DNA of 64,000 nt from Epiperipatus broadwayi (taxonomy: Eukaryota > Onychophora > Udeonychophora > Euonychophora > Peripatidae): positions 5,413,739 through 5,477,738 of the forward strand of contig JAQFVV010000042.1 in the NCBI GenBank assembly GCA_028023455.1. The letters run 5' to 3'. The notes beneath the pieces were generated by a model. It was not told where the DNA came from. It searched no databases and saw nothing but the letters and a program-made list of their open reading frames with translations. Below are positions 46,440-57,599 of this stretch, piece by piece. Position 1 is the first letter of the stretch. Each line of letters starts with the position of its first letter. Position numbers and translations under genes: made by a program.

Positions 46440-46479
46440 AATAGTTTACTTCCCATTAAAATAGTTTACTTCCCATTAT
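46440..46479. repeat. Short tandem duplication, two units of 20 bp
   Basis: AATAGTTTACTTCCCATTAA is present twice in a row. Confidence 0.85.
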
Positions 46480-46638
46480 ATATAAGTAAACACAAAAACT
46501 TATAAGTAAAGTTTAAAAGAGAAGTTATAAATAAATATAATAATAAGCTGAACGTTTTTAAGGATCCATGCCTCATAATCATAGCTTTCTTAAAAATATA
46601 TAATAAAATATATACAAAGATATTTAAATTAGCATGTG

Positions 46639-46905
46639 TTACGTACACCATTTCTTCGATATATCAAAGCAAGTATCTTTTCTATTTATAGCATTAATAT
46701 TTCCATTAATGTAGAATGCTTCTTTTATTTTCCTCTTATGATCATTTGATTCAATGCATAAAATTACAGGATTAGCAGGAGTAAAATTGTGTCCAGATTT
46801 CATGGCATGCTCTAAAAATACAGAAGATGTATTGTTGTTCTTTTGAGCTCTATTGTAAGTGTATAAGTGTTGAGCAAGTCTAGTATTAATAGTAATATAT
46901 TCCAT
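46639..46905 (-). mobile_element. Penelope-like element GIY-YIG domain relic
   Basis: The 88-residue minus-strand frame contains NTRLAQHLYTYNRAQ, FLEHAMKSGHNFTPANPVIL, CIESNDHKRKIKEAFYI and NAINRKDTCFDISKKW. This is the C-terminal half of the GIY-YIG endonuclease of Penelope-like elements (R...HL..., EHA...GHNF, E...KR.I.EA..I, N...N). The N-terminal GIY and YIG strands are missing. An inverted fragment with the same ACTATTAATACTAG-ACTTGCTCAACAC words lies at 46953-46984 on the plus strand, so the element end is again a head-to-head arrangement. Confidence 0.75.
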
Positions 46906-47591
46906 TTCATATCCTCAAGAAAAATACCTTGCTCTATATTATAGTGAAACTAAAGCTACTATTAATACTAGGACTTGCTCAACACGTGGATGGAATATTA
47001 CTATCGTAAACATAAAAGATAACAATAGATATAATGTACTCTGTTTTATATAATTCTATACTGCAAATAGTCAGAGTGAAGATTATTTAATGTTTAAGTT
47101 TTATTTTCATAGTATTTTTTTTTTATGTAAATATTTAAATTTGATTAATTTTCTTTTGTTATTTTGTAAATATTTTTAAATTTTATAAAATTATATTGTT
47201 GTTAATTTAGAACATGTTGTTAAAGAATAAAATAGTAAATGTTTTGGAATTCATATCTATTGAGAGTTTTTTGTTTGATGTGTCTGAGTGTTTTTGGATT
47301 TTTGTATCCACACGAGTTATAAAAATTATTTGGATCATTATATTACTGCACATGATTAACAAAAATATATTATTATAATTATTATTACAGAAGATCTTAT
47401 TATTGACGATTGTGAAGGTTATACAATGCTAATTTTAAAATATTTAATATTGCAATTATATTACGAATATGTTTTCTGTAAATGCCACATAAGAAATAAA
47501 GATTTTATAGCATAATGAGATATTATTTTATATAGTGCTATGTCGTAAATTGTAAAGATTTTGCAAGTGTCATTCATTCAAACATAACAAA
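46906..47591. other. Inverted GIY-YIG scrap, then AT-rich sequence
   Basis: Positions 46950-47020 hold the inverted fragment described with the Penelope relic. The rest shows no gene or border. Confidence 0.4.
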
Positions 47592-47807
47592 TGTAATTTA
47601 AAGTGATCGTTTAACACCTTCACGCTCTCATTTCCACACGCTTAAGATTTGCCCATACATAGACGTTTGGGTCAAAAGAATGGGTGGATTCATTCCATTC
47701 TTTCTAAAATACTATATCTTGTGTCTGGAAAAATTGAGAGTATTCATTTATAATTTATCTTTAAAGCGCAGGTGCATTGGCTTAATCGCTAATATCACTA
47801 TTACATA
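47592..47807 (+). repeat. Structured repeat, copy 1 (pair with 62122-62351)
   Basis: Shares with the 62 kb copy the ordered words TTCACGCT, CTTAAGATT, GCCCATACA, CGTTTGGGT, AGTATTCATT and AAAGCGCA(T/G)GTGCA. Between CGTTTGGGT and the next conserved part is a hairpin, AAAGAATGG / CCATTCTTT. In the other copy the hairpin is AAAAGATAGA / TCTATCTTTT: different bases, pairing kept. The ends also pair weakly (ATGTAAT...AGTGAT with ATCACTATTACAT). Function and family unknown. No open frame. Confidence 0.5.
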
Positions 47808-48814
47808 ATATGAGATGAAATGTTTTTTAGAATTTATTCAAAATATTTTATACAATGTTTTTCATAAGAATTTATAATTTTATTTATGATTATTGAGGAG
47901 TAGTAGTTAAGTAAATGTATTATTTTAAGAATCTTGAAAATATTCAAATGGTTCACTGTTGTTTTGCGAGAATAGGTGAATATATGTAAAATCCCTCATT
48001 ATATTTGACTACATTGTATTAATTTGTTTAGCATTATTATTAGAAGATAAGATGTTGAATAATTATAAGATTTAGATGAAGTGATAATGGATAGGAATTT
48101 TAGTTAATGTTAAATTTGAATATTGTTTTTGTGAAAGGATAATAATAATTTTATTGTTTTTATAATAAATTTTATAAATTATTTACTTATGATTTATTTT
48201 ATGTGTGTTGTGAGCTATGAGAGTATTTTAAGGTAGTTTTTTTTTATAAATTAAGTAGGGGTAATTCTCTTATACCATTCCTCAACATTAAACCAACCGT
48301 GTATCTTGCTGAATGTCTTGTACAAAAGTTTCATAATTTTTTGTTAGTATTTTAAGTAAACTATTTTTTTTTTACTAGTAAATAATGAGCTAATCATAGT
48401 TTAACTTATTATCATGATAAATGAGCTGGGAATACAATTTGAACCTTCATATTTAATTTATGTGTTTTTGATTATCTTAATTTATTATTTAAATAAGATA
48501 AATTATTTTAAATATTAATTTTATTAGATATAATATGTTAGAAATATATTCTGAGCTAATCAAAGTATTGTTTTAATAAATATTGTTTCAATAATTTGAC
48601 TGTGATTGGATGTATAGTAGTTTAAAGATTGAACCGGAGAATGTCCTTTTAATTCAGTGAGAGTACAACACACACACACATATATGCAGGCAATTAATTG
48701 ATTACATAGATGGCTGTCAAGTTTGCATTTTATAATAAGTTTATTTATAAAATATGATTTTAAAGTAATATGCATAAATTTTCAAAGTAGACACACATTA
48801 ACTTTGTGCAATTT
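47808..48814. other. AT-rich stretch, no gene seen
   Basis: No exon or element border recognised. A short (CA)n run lies near 48667-48680. Confidence 0.45.
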
Positions 48815-49375
48815 ACATATCGTCATCAACAACTATTATCAATCCTCTGCAAGATGAAGGTCTCTCCAGTCCATCTTCTCCAATCTTTAGCTTCTCTTCT
48901 CCACTCCACCCCTGTACACTTTATTTCATCCATCCACCTCACATGTGGTCTCTTGGAATCAAGTTTAAGATTTCAATTGTCCATCTATTATCATCTCTTC
49001 TAGAAATATATCCAGCCTAACTCCACTTCAGTCTTTTAATTTTTTAAATGAGGTCAGCAACACCTGTTTGTTCCCTTACCCATATATTATGTTTTCGATC
49101 TCTTCTTGTTACTCCCAATGTACATTTCTCCCTACTTCTTTGAGTGGTCTGAAGTCTCTGTATTGTTCTTCTTTTAAGTGTCCAAGTCTCAGATCCAAAG
49201 TAAGAACTGGTAAAACACATTTATTAAAAACCTTTCTTTTCAAATATATAGGCTTATTTCCTTTTAGTATCAAGTTATTTCTACCAAAAGCAATCCAACC
49301 AAGCTTAATTCTGTGATTAATTTCATCCATTATGTTTCCATCTGTATTAATAATCTGACCAAGGTATTTGTAGCT
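48815..49375 (-). mobile_element. RTE retrotransposon 3' part of a 5'-inverted copy
   Basis: Read on the minus strand this is the RTE C-terminal region from about GCTACAAATACCTTGGTCAG (49345-49372) to the TGATGACGATATG tail near 48820, matching 39300-39880 with moderate divergence (DEINHRIKLGWIAFGRNNLI, LPVLT). The upstream neighbour segment at 49385-49505 is the preceding part of the same ORF in opposite orientation, so the whole insertion is a twin-priming product. Flanks AATTTACATA (left) and AATTTACACATA (right) could be its target duplication. Confidence 0.75.
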
Positions 49376-49384
49376 AAAGATAAA

Positions 49385-49505
49385 TATTTTTGTAGGACTA
49401 AAGATAAATGTTAAAAAGACTAAAGTAATGTTTAATGGATTTTCTCAAAATATGAAAATAAAGATTGATTATGATGAGTTAGAAGAAGTTATCAGCTACA
49501 AATTT
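49385..49505 (+). mobile_element. RTE retrotransposon, inverted 5' segment of the same insertion
   Basis: The plus strand reads GLKINVKKTKVMFNGFSQNM, KIKIDYDELEEVISYK, then stops matching, directly preceding in element order the minus-strand segment at 48815-49375. Short overlap at GCTACAAAT marks the junction. Confidence 0.75.
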
Positions 49506-50257
49506 ACACATAGATGAACCTATATGGACAATTACTTGCAGACTAAGTTTGCATTTCATTTTTGTGATGGCAATATACAATCCAATTTTATATATATATA
49601 AAAGCCATAGAAAATATGTAATAGAGAAAAAATAATAAGTATGGCCAAAGTAAGATTAAAATAAATTTTAACCTCACTTTGGCTTTTCTTATTACACATG
49701 TTAAAATATCTATTAAAAATTCCTGCTGAAAATAATTTTAAAACAAGATCGCCATCATAATGTTTATAAATATAAAAATACTAACGTCCACTATTGTTTT
49801 CAAAAATTACAATTTCTCCATTGTTACAAGTTAAAATGTTGAAAATAATCCCTTTCATTAAAAATTTCTATATATTTTTTTTATTCTTTAATCCATTGCA
49901 TATCTTTAAAAAAAAAAAAAAATTCTCAGCTTTTTAACACATCTCATGTAATCATAAAGCTTCAATAGTCCCCCCCAATTTAAATTGAAGATAATTGAAC
50001 TTTTGTTTTTAAAAAATGTGAGATATGTAAAATGTTATTGTAAAATATTAACTTTATTAAAAACTAATATTGTATATTAAGTTCTTTGGCTAAAATATAT
50101 ATAAAGTTCTCTGATTAAAATCATGCAGAAAAATTCAGCAGCAGAATATTATAATCAAGTAATACTGCTATTATCATCATTCACTGTTTGTAATCCATTA
50201 ATACCATTAACATATCTTATTCTAAATCTCAGTATATCATTTTCAAATAAACATATA
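49506..50257. other. AT-rich stretch, no gene seen
   Basis: Contains an imperfect inverted pair near 49600-49700 (TAATAAG-ATGGCCAAAGTAAG versus CTCACTTTGGC-TTTCTTATTA) and homopolymer runs. No gene. Confidence 0.4.
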
Positions 50258-50430
50258 TATTTCTTATAACATTTCTTTCATATACACTTCAATACAAACA
50301 AATTTTCTTAAATTCCTTTATTTTCCTTATAGTTTCGACTGTCCAGCAGTCTTCATCAGAGCTCTAATCTTCTCTGCTTTAATTAATATGAAGTGTATAT
50401 GAAAGAAGTATTATAAGAAATATATATGAT
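50258..50430 (-). mobile_element. Palindromic element with hammerhead-like core, minus-strand copy
   Basis: The core on the minus strand at 50332-50359 reads CTGATGA, stem GACTG / CAGTC around CTGGA, GAAAC. Arms (TTCTTATAACATTTCTTTCA, ATACACTTCAATA on the left and their complements at about 50390-50425) are inverted copies. It is the same family as 21050-21240. Confidence 0.6.
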
Positions 50431-50970
50431 TAATATGCAAAGAAAGTGAAAGAGAAGAATAAGAGAATATTTTCAAATAAACTATACTTTTATTATTAAA
50501 ATACGTATATTTTGCTTAGAATTTGTTGTTGACATTTTCCTAATAATATATGCATTACTTTTACCCTTAGATGTTGCAAATCCTCAACCAATATCTATTA
50601 TTATTTTCCTTTTGATGATATATTGTAATGTGGGTTCTTCTTTTTTAAGTCAAATTTTAATTTTATTTGCAGTTAATAAAATATTTTATTAAAATATTTT
50701 CATTATATATATGTGTGTACGAATGTTAAACAACAAACTCGAATTTCTCTAGATTTTTCATTGACATATATATCAATAGGCAATGATCAGAATGCGGACT
50801 CTTGTCATACATTTTTTTCTGCATCCTCTCGATAAGGCAAAACTTTTTCCAGTTAAAAATGTGAATCATAAATGTTCAGTAAAAGGAAACTATTCTATCA
50901 AATTGAAACTGGCACCACTTACAACTAAATATGATTCTTTTAAAATTTTAACATTTTGAAAACACAATGT
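50431..50970. other. AT-rich stretch, no gene seen
   Basis: No exon, border or RNA gene recognised. Confidence 0.45.
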
Positions 50971-50971
50971 T

Positions 50972-51070
50972 GTCAAGTGTTGATGGCCTAGTGGTTAGTA
51001 TAGCTGCCTTCCAAGCAGCTGGCCCGGATTCGCTTCCCAGTCAATGCATTTGACATATGAAAAAAAAAAA
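50972..51070 (+). mobile_element. tRNA-derived SINE, copy A
   Basis: Starts GTCAAGTGTTGATGGCCTAG and ends TTGACATATG plus about ten A. The first ~72 bases fold like a tRNA: acceptor arms GTGTTGA / TCAATGC, A-box-like TGGCCTAGTGG, anticodon arm GCTGC-CTTCCAA-GCAGC (anticodon TCC), B-box-like GGATTCGCTTCC. The 3' tail and poly-A and the shared GTCAAG start make it a retroposed copy and not a tRNA gene. Flanks AACACAATGTT and AACCATAATGTT are a possible imperfect target duplication. Confidence 0.6.
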
Positions 51071-51401
51071 CCATAATGTTTTTTAAAATTATACTTTTCT
51101 TAATATTTAAATTTTAAGTTATTAAAAAATATAAAGAAAACAAAGTTGTTTTTTTTTTTTTAAAAAAAAAAAACGAGAACATGATAATGACTGCATTTTT
51201 TAAATTCCAGATTTCAAAAATAATATTAAAAAGATTATTTCTATTGCCAGATGGACTTATAAAGAAGTTTTTTTTTTATTCTGTAATAAAACTTATATAA
51301 CATTATAAAGTGATGGTGAAAAAGAAGACACCAATAGAAGCATTCTCTGGCAATATAAATTTTTATCAATTATAACTTTTATCACAAGATAAACTCTTAA
51401 A
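51071..51401. other. AT-rich stretch, no gene seen
   Basis: Poly-T and poly-A runs (51150-51172, 51265-51280). No gene. Confidence 0.45.
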
Positions 51402-51560
51402 CATCACATGATCACCTTTTCTTATGCTTGCTCATAACTTATTAAAACAGACAAAACTCTTCATACAGTAGTGCCATTCAGTACAGCCAGAGTAATCAAT
51501 GGATGCCAGAAGGCTTGTGCATAAAATCCCTACTGTATGGAGAGTTGTGCCTGTTTTAAT
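51402..51560 (+). repeat. Fold-back repeat family F3, copy 3 (internally deleted)
   Basis: The left arm AAACATCACATGATCACC ... ACTCTTCATACAGTAGTG is followed by the AATCAATGGATGCCAGAAGG block and then, after GCATAAAATCCCT, by the opposite arm ACTGTATGGAGAGTTGTGCC. The inner ~100 bp present at 26 and 62 kb are missing. Confidence 0.65.
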
Positions 51561-51849
51561 AAGATAAACTCTTCTAATTCAAGATGCCTGCATTAGAGTA
51601 AAAAAAAAAAATATGAATTTAACAATGATAAAACAGAAATTACCATCACTATGATAATTTTTTTATAAAATATTTTATATAGTATAGAAAGTACTTTAAT
51701 ATTTCCTTATTATATAACTTAACCAAACATTTTGAAAGTGAGAAGAAAAATTGTTAAAATGTAATATCAATTACAAATATATATCATTTAAAACTGATGA
51801 GACAAGAATGGGACTACATATTTCATTTTTCAATACAGTTCACTAAAGA

Positions 51850-52400
51850 TAGTCAAAATAAGAGTCATAGATCAATTCATAGATCACATGACCCTATCTC
51901 TTAAACTTGTAAGTTATAAATAGTGAGGATTGCCAATTCCTTTACAAGCTTTATGATAAATACTTAGCCAGAGCCAGAACTTAAAATACCTCTGTCAGGA
52001 ACCCCTTCCCAAACCCCTGACCATGGTTTCATGCTTTGGCACTCCTCAGAGGTGTCAGGGTACATCTAGTGTCTGAACCTACCCTGACACTTCTCTGAGG
52101 AGTGCCAAAGCATGAAACCATGGTCAGGGGTTCCTGCCAGAGATATTTTAAGTTCTGGCTCTGGCTAAGTATTTATCATGAACCCCTTCCCAAACCCCTG
52201 ACCATGGTTTCATGCTTTGGCACTCCTCAGAGGTGTCAGGGTACATCTAGTGTCTGAACCTACCCTGACACTTCTCTGAGGAGTGTCAAAGCATGAAACC
52301 ATGGTCAGGGGTTCCTGCCAGAGATATTTTAAGTTTTGGCTCTGGCTAAGTATTTATCATAAAGCTTGTAGAGGAATTGGCAATCCTCACTGTTTAGTGC
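51850..52400. mobile_element. Fold-back element family F4 with internal duplication
   Basis: The end words AGTGAGGATTGCCAATTCCT and AAGCTTTATGATAAATACTT at about 51922-51968 recur complemented at about 52345-52392. Inside are four alternating-direction copies of a block with CCCCTGACCATGGTTTCATG, CTTTGGCACTCCTCAGAG and GTGTCAGGGTA: a hairpin of ~180 bp that has itself been duplicated (51995-52165 and 52180-52345). It is richer in GC than its surroundings. A single-arm relative lies at 57340-57590. No protein encoded. Confidence 0.7.
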
Positions 52401-54079
52401 ACTAAAGATTTCTAGATTAAAAATAGATGTTTTTCATAAATATATTTTCTATTTCTTCTGCTTAGATTTAGCATGCCAAAATTTTGAAATCAATGTTATT
52501 TTCAATAGTTAACTTAAGAATCTGTGCTTACAAAGCATTTTCTTCATTGAAAAGTTTTAAAATTATAAATGATATTATATTTTCAAATTAAACATAAACA
52601 AACTTCCAATGATTTAATTACAAAACTGATGTAAAATGAACATTTTTTTATGGGAAAAAAATCTGATTTATATGAATAAAATATGTTAATAAAATTCAGA
52701 ATCCTAAAGTGATGTGTTGTTCATTCAGAATTCAGAAAGCAAAACTTCTCACTAAAAGAATACTTTTTAAATTAAAAGAATTAATAAAACATTTTAAGAT
52801 TATTTTATTATTTCTCTAATAAACAATTCTTAAAATAAAGTACTGTTTCTACACAATTATGTTTTTTTTTCTTATTAAATATTCAAAACACCTCCATTTA
52901 TCTTGGGAAGAAAGAGGGAAAGAAAACTATTTAAATGAATCGAAACAATGAAAAATGTTTTAATTAATTATGTAATTTTTCTTTTATAATTATTTTAAAA
53001 GAAATTTAACACTTTAATACAAAACATAGTACTTCTGAACAAAGACATGCAAAATGTAATTATGTTAACATTTTTTTTTATTAATTGTTTAAAAACTTTT
53101 AAAATGTAACATTGGGGGAGGTTGAATAATAACATTTTCATTGTATAACTTTTTTAAAATAATGAAAACTTTTTTTAAAAAAGTAATAACATATCAATTC
53201 TTGATAAAATTGTATTTTAACAAGTATGCATAACTAATATTTTTCGTTCAAAAAATTTTCAAACATTTTAATTAAAAATTAAAATAATTATAAAATCTTT
53301 ATTTTTTTAATTAATAATACAACTTGAAACGTTGTGTAGGTACTAACTTGGGTGCTATTATTAACAGCTGAATGTAATTGGAAAATTTTTCTAAAAACAT
53401 TCATGATTCACTGTTAAATAATGAAAAGAGTGCATTATATAGAACAACTAAAATACCATCATCACAAACTTTCAAATAAAATATTACTATTAATAAAAAA
53501 TAATAATAATTTAAATGCTTTTTTTTAAAGACTTCAAAATAATTTCATTCTACTTTTTTAATAATAAAATTTATGTTTAGTAATTTATTTGACAATGGTA
53601 TTTTTTCTCCTGATTCTCTTTTAATAATATGTATGTTAACTTTAAATAAATGTCTATATATTGAGAAATGTACTTAAAAAATAAAAAAACGCATTCCTAT
53701 TTCTGTTATTTTTATCTTCGTAGTTAAAATTTTGGGATGCATCTATTTTAGTACAAAAAGTTTATCTGCACAACCATTATTATAATGCATGTATTATAAA
53801 AAAGTTAATTTTATATTTCAGGATAGATACAGTTAGAGATACCAGAAAGCAAAGAGAGTAATACTATTTTGGCAATTTTGTTTCCACGCTTGACAATTGT
53901 ACCATTTATTTATATATATAAAGTACAAATTACTTTTTAATATTAATTATGATAGAAAGGAGAAAGGAGAACGAACATGACCTTTATTTTTTTGTAATAT
54001 AAAGTTTTAAGAGAAAGATAACGTACAGTGAAAGTTTAATTTTTCTTTTTTTTTTGAAAATAAGTTAAATAAAATAAAT
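52401..54079. other. AT-rich stretch, no gene seen
   Basis: Homopolymer-rich sequence; nothing recognised. Confidence 0.45.
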
Positions 54080-54640
54080 TCAGTGTTGGAAAGTGTATAT
54101 TGAATCATTGATTAAAATAGCGAAAGGAAATTTCAAAAGGCGAAAGATTGCTATCAGAAACAACTTTCGGATGGTAATTAAAAATGGCCGAAATTCGCAG
54201 CGGAAAACAGACTTTGTAGAAAAGAAAAGGAGAAAAATGTAGAAGTTGTAAAGTAAAACAAAAGAAAAGAAAGGAGTGCGCAGAGCTTCAAAAAGAATCA
54301 AAGGTAAAGGAGCGGACAGATTTGAAAAGGGGTCTTTTTACCTGGGTGTTCCAATAACGCTGAGCATTTAGAAGTGTTTCATATTCTTTTTTAAATGTGC
54401 TCACTTAGATACCAGCTGAAATCGCCCGCCATGAGTGAGTAGAAAGTTATCGCTCGCCGACACTTTCTCTCAAAGAAAAGTCACCTAGATCGTCCTCGTG
54501 CTACCTAAAATAGATCGGAGATTCGGACCTAAAATAAAAAGAAAAAGAAAACAGCTACTGTGGACTACTCTCTAACGGAATTGTACGTCGGGAAGATCCA
54601 TGACCTACGTAATGTTAACTTACCGGTAAGTAAATGTACA
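54080..54640. promoter_or_regulatory. CpG-rich segment: candidate promoter / first exon
   Basis: CG dinucleotides are packed here (about two dozen in 550 bp) while they are rare elsewhere in the window. The palindrome ACTTACCGGTAAGT at 54619-54632 gives a consensus-like splice donor on both strands. On the plus strand a short frame M-T-Y-V-M-L-T-Y runs into that donor. On the minus strand an ATG in good context at about 54430 opens MAGDFSWYL, with a possible donor GTGAGC nearby, and another donor CAG/GTAAAA near 54340. It could be the start of RCAN (minus) or of an unseen plus-strand gene; no protein homology decides. The minus-strand frame 54080-54301 resembles nothing known. Confidence 0.4.
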
Positions 54641-55200
54641 TAAATATTTTTTTACATAAAGCTTTATGAGTGATGAACTGAATTGAAATGTTATACGATA
54701 AAATTTTCTTGTATCAGAAGATTCATGAACTGAGAAAGAAACCAAAATGTCGGGACAGAAAATCAGACAAATTAATGGATACTCCAATATTCGACACTGA
54801 TTAATGAATTCATATACACAATTTTTTCCAACGTTGTATTTCTTATCATAATTATCATTATTAAATGTTTAACAAATTATAATAAATCATTATTATTAAG
54901 ATCACTTTCATTGTACGTGTCAAAGAAATTAATACTAGGCTATGTAATTTTTTTTTAGTTAGTAAATTTAGATCGTATAATTATTACCTTACGGACTACA
55001 ATATTTGACGCAGTCTCAGTGGGTCTAACGACCCTGGCGCCCTCAAGTAGAAATTAAAAACTGGCTCTGCTCACGATTGTACTTGGTAATAATTCTAGGC
55101 CGAAGTTGATCAGGAAAAATAGCTGTGTTAAGAATAGAAATACAACTTTCTTTTTTTTTCTTGATACAGTTTGATCAACTCACGCTCAAATATACATTTG
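54641..55200. other. Unassigned flank of the CpG-rich segment
   Basis: AT-rich, with a GC-richer spot near 54995-55045 (CTAACGACCCTGGCGCCCTC). No exon recognised. Confidence 0.35.
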
Positions 55201-56520
55201 GGGCGTATTGTGGTCTAGCAGAACGGAAAATGCTTCACAATAATAATCTAAATCATGACTAAACTTCAAATCTTCTACATTTAAAAAGAAATATTAGAAT
55301 TGCTCAGAATGTTATAACTAGGCATAAACTAGAACATATAAATATCTTATTATGGGGGAATACGAAAATTTAGATGTTGTATGTTTCTGATATAAAAACG
55401 ACGAGTTGTGAGGTGAAATCTGAGAGTTGTCATGGTGAATAAGTAAGTGCCATGGAATATGTGCTGTTTTAGAACTAAAAAAAGTAAAGAGACTTTTCAA
55501 AGAGAAATCTTACAAATGATAAATTATTGATAATAAAGTTGAGAGAGCTAGAAATTGTTCATAATCACAAGAAATAGAAATTGTATGAAGAAACAGAAAG
55601 TAAGTATAAAAATCACTTTAGATAGATGATGGTGAATAAAGTGATAAAGATTATGTTCTAATGCTGAATGACAAAAATAAATGGTAAAAGTTAAGTTTTC
55701 AAAGAAAAAATAAACATTAATAATAAACACATGATATATAAATCACAAAACAAATATTTCTGCACAGAAAACCCCACATAATAAAAAAATTCTTTAATTG
55801 CATTATATATTAATTCAGAACAGGTTCAGACAAATATGTAGATAATAAAGATTCACATCATAGTTTGGCAGTAATAGAACTGAAACTAAAATTTAAAGAT
55901 ATAAAATTCTAAACTAAAAAAAAAAAAAATCATTAATATATCAAAAGGGAGCATTAGAGAAAAACTTTCACACATAACGAATATATAATAAGAGAATGCA
56001 TAATAAATTAATTCACATGGAAAATATTTAAAAAAAAATAAAGTAAAAAATTGTTGCAGCAAAGAAAGTAAATTAGATTATGATGAGTATAAAAAAAAAC
56101 CCCAACAACTCAAGTTAGTTAAAAAAATGGTGATCATGTGATGTTTATTGGCTTTAACTTCAAGTTAGCAAATAGATAATTAATAAAATAATAACAAAAG
56201 GTAATAAATGCATAATGAAGAAGATAATGAATTGAAAAGTATAATAGATATACTTACAAAAAGTGTGACTAGAAGAGGAATGTATTGATTCAGAAAAATT
56301 ACCAAAAACATGAAGATTTGATTTAGTTTATAGTAGTATAATAAATGATTAATGGAAACGTTGTAATGAAAACAAGGAAAGAATATATAAGCAATTTGTA
56401 TGATAAAAAAAAAATTGTTCATATCTATTAATAAAAAAGTAGATAAAGATAAAAGAGATTACACTATAATGATTAGTGATGTTGCAAAAGCTTTGGATAA
56501 GGAGAAGACTGATATTGCAT
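55200..56520 (+). other. Possible degenerate LINE-like sequence
   Basis: The purine-rich plus strand gives scraps such as KTRKEYISNLYDKKK (near 56375) and DYTIMISDVAKALDKEKTDI (near 56455-56515), which recall the region before the reverse transcriptase in LINE ORF2 (W-K-E-Y-x-x-x-L-Y; V-x-x-A-L-x-x-x-K). There are many stops. A partial F3 repeat end (GGTGATCATGTGATGTTTAT) is at 56129-56150. The assignment is tentative. Confidence 0.25.
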
Positions 56521-56535
56521 GGAAATGATATTAAA

Positions 56536-56760
56536 GCAGTGATAAACTCTCCATATAGTAGTGCCACGCCATGCATGCTAAAGTAATCAATGGATGCAAG
56601 AAGGATTGTGCATAAAATCCCTGTCTAATGCTTACTCATCCAATATCTCCAGACTAGTTTTTAGCTTATGGCTTTTAACAGTGAGGAGCTTTGGATCTGA
56701 GAGCACTGTATCCAGATCAAAGAATCTAATGCAACCCTACAGCAGCCACCTTTTACCTTT
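56536..56760 (+). repeat. Fold-back repeat family F3, copy 4
   Basis: Carries AAACTCTCCATA-AGTAGTGCCAC, TAATCAATGGATGCAAGAAG and GGATCTGAGAGCACTGTA, and ends with CCTACAGCAGCCACC as in the 36.2 kb copy (reverse). The single right-arm end word recurs at about 57027-57045. Confidence 0.65.
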
Positions 56761-57339
56761 TTAGTTAACGATAAAGCTACGAGTCCAAAATGCAAACAAA
56801 TGTTTTCAATCCGAGCTCATTTGCTTGTATCGTCATAAAGATTTGAACCTAGTTCAGTATCTGTACACTTTGGTCCAACAAGTTGCACATACAATAATGT
56901 AGTAAGAACGATAAGTACATTAATGTATATAAGCTATTTTGCAAAACGTAAAAAAAAATCTCTATTTTGCTAAACATAAAAAAAGAACAAACTATTAAAC
57001 TTTTTGTTTTTATTGTATGGAATTAGGAAATGGTGATTATGTGATGTTTGGTAGTCTAAATGATAATATTCCAGGTCAATTATTGAAAGTAATACCAGGA
57101 GAAAATTAGTTGATATGTTTACGGTAAAGTGTATTAATAGTTATATATGTAAGAAGTGTTTGTATACGAGTAGAAAAAAGGTAAAGGAAAATGATAATAA
57201 TTATTGAGAGATATAAAAAGAGAAAAAGAAGTTATCTCTCAGCCCCATGTAGCTATTTGAATTGGATAGCTGGGTTTGAAGACATGTAGGTGTCTGAAAA
57301 TTTCAGATTTTCCACTCAATAGATAACTTTTAGTTAAAT
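56761..57339. other. Unassigned AT-rich sequence
   Basis: No gene recognised. Contains a stray F3 end at about 57025-57048. Confidence 0.4.
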
Positions 57340-57590
57340 GCTGGCTTTGGGTTAACGTTTTTAGATCTAGTTACTGAACCTACCCTAGCACCTCTCTGAG
57401 AAGTGCCAGAGCATAAAACCATGGTCAGAGGTTTGGGGAGGGGTCCTGACAGAGATATTTTAAGTGCTTTCTCTAGCTAAGCATTTATCATAAAGCTTGT
57501 TGAGGAATTGGCTATCCTCATTGTTTATAACTTACAAGCTTACGAGTATAGGGTCGTGTGATCTATGATTCTTATTTTGAAAGTTAATAT
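57340..57590. repeat. Fold-back element family F4, single-arm copy
   Basis: Matches one arm of 51850-52400: GAACCTACCCT, TCTCTGAGAAGTGCCAGAGC, ACCATGGTCAGAGG, AAGCATTTATCATAAAGCTT, GAATTGGC-ATCCTCA. It also continues into the outer words CTTACAAG and TCGTGTGATCTATGATTCTT found near 51860-51905. The opposite arm is missing. Confidence 0.65.
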
Positions 57591-57599
57591 TTGTTTCAT

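Noticed and set aside
50972-51044. Functional tRNA-Gly gene
   Set aside because: T-arm pairing is poor, the D arm is irregular, and it has the SINE tail and poly-A, so it is a retroposed copy.
54426-54470. MAGDFSWYL-start exon as a named protein
   Set aside because: The frame is too short to identify, and the donor that would continue it is uncertain.
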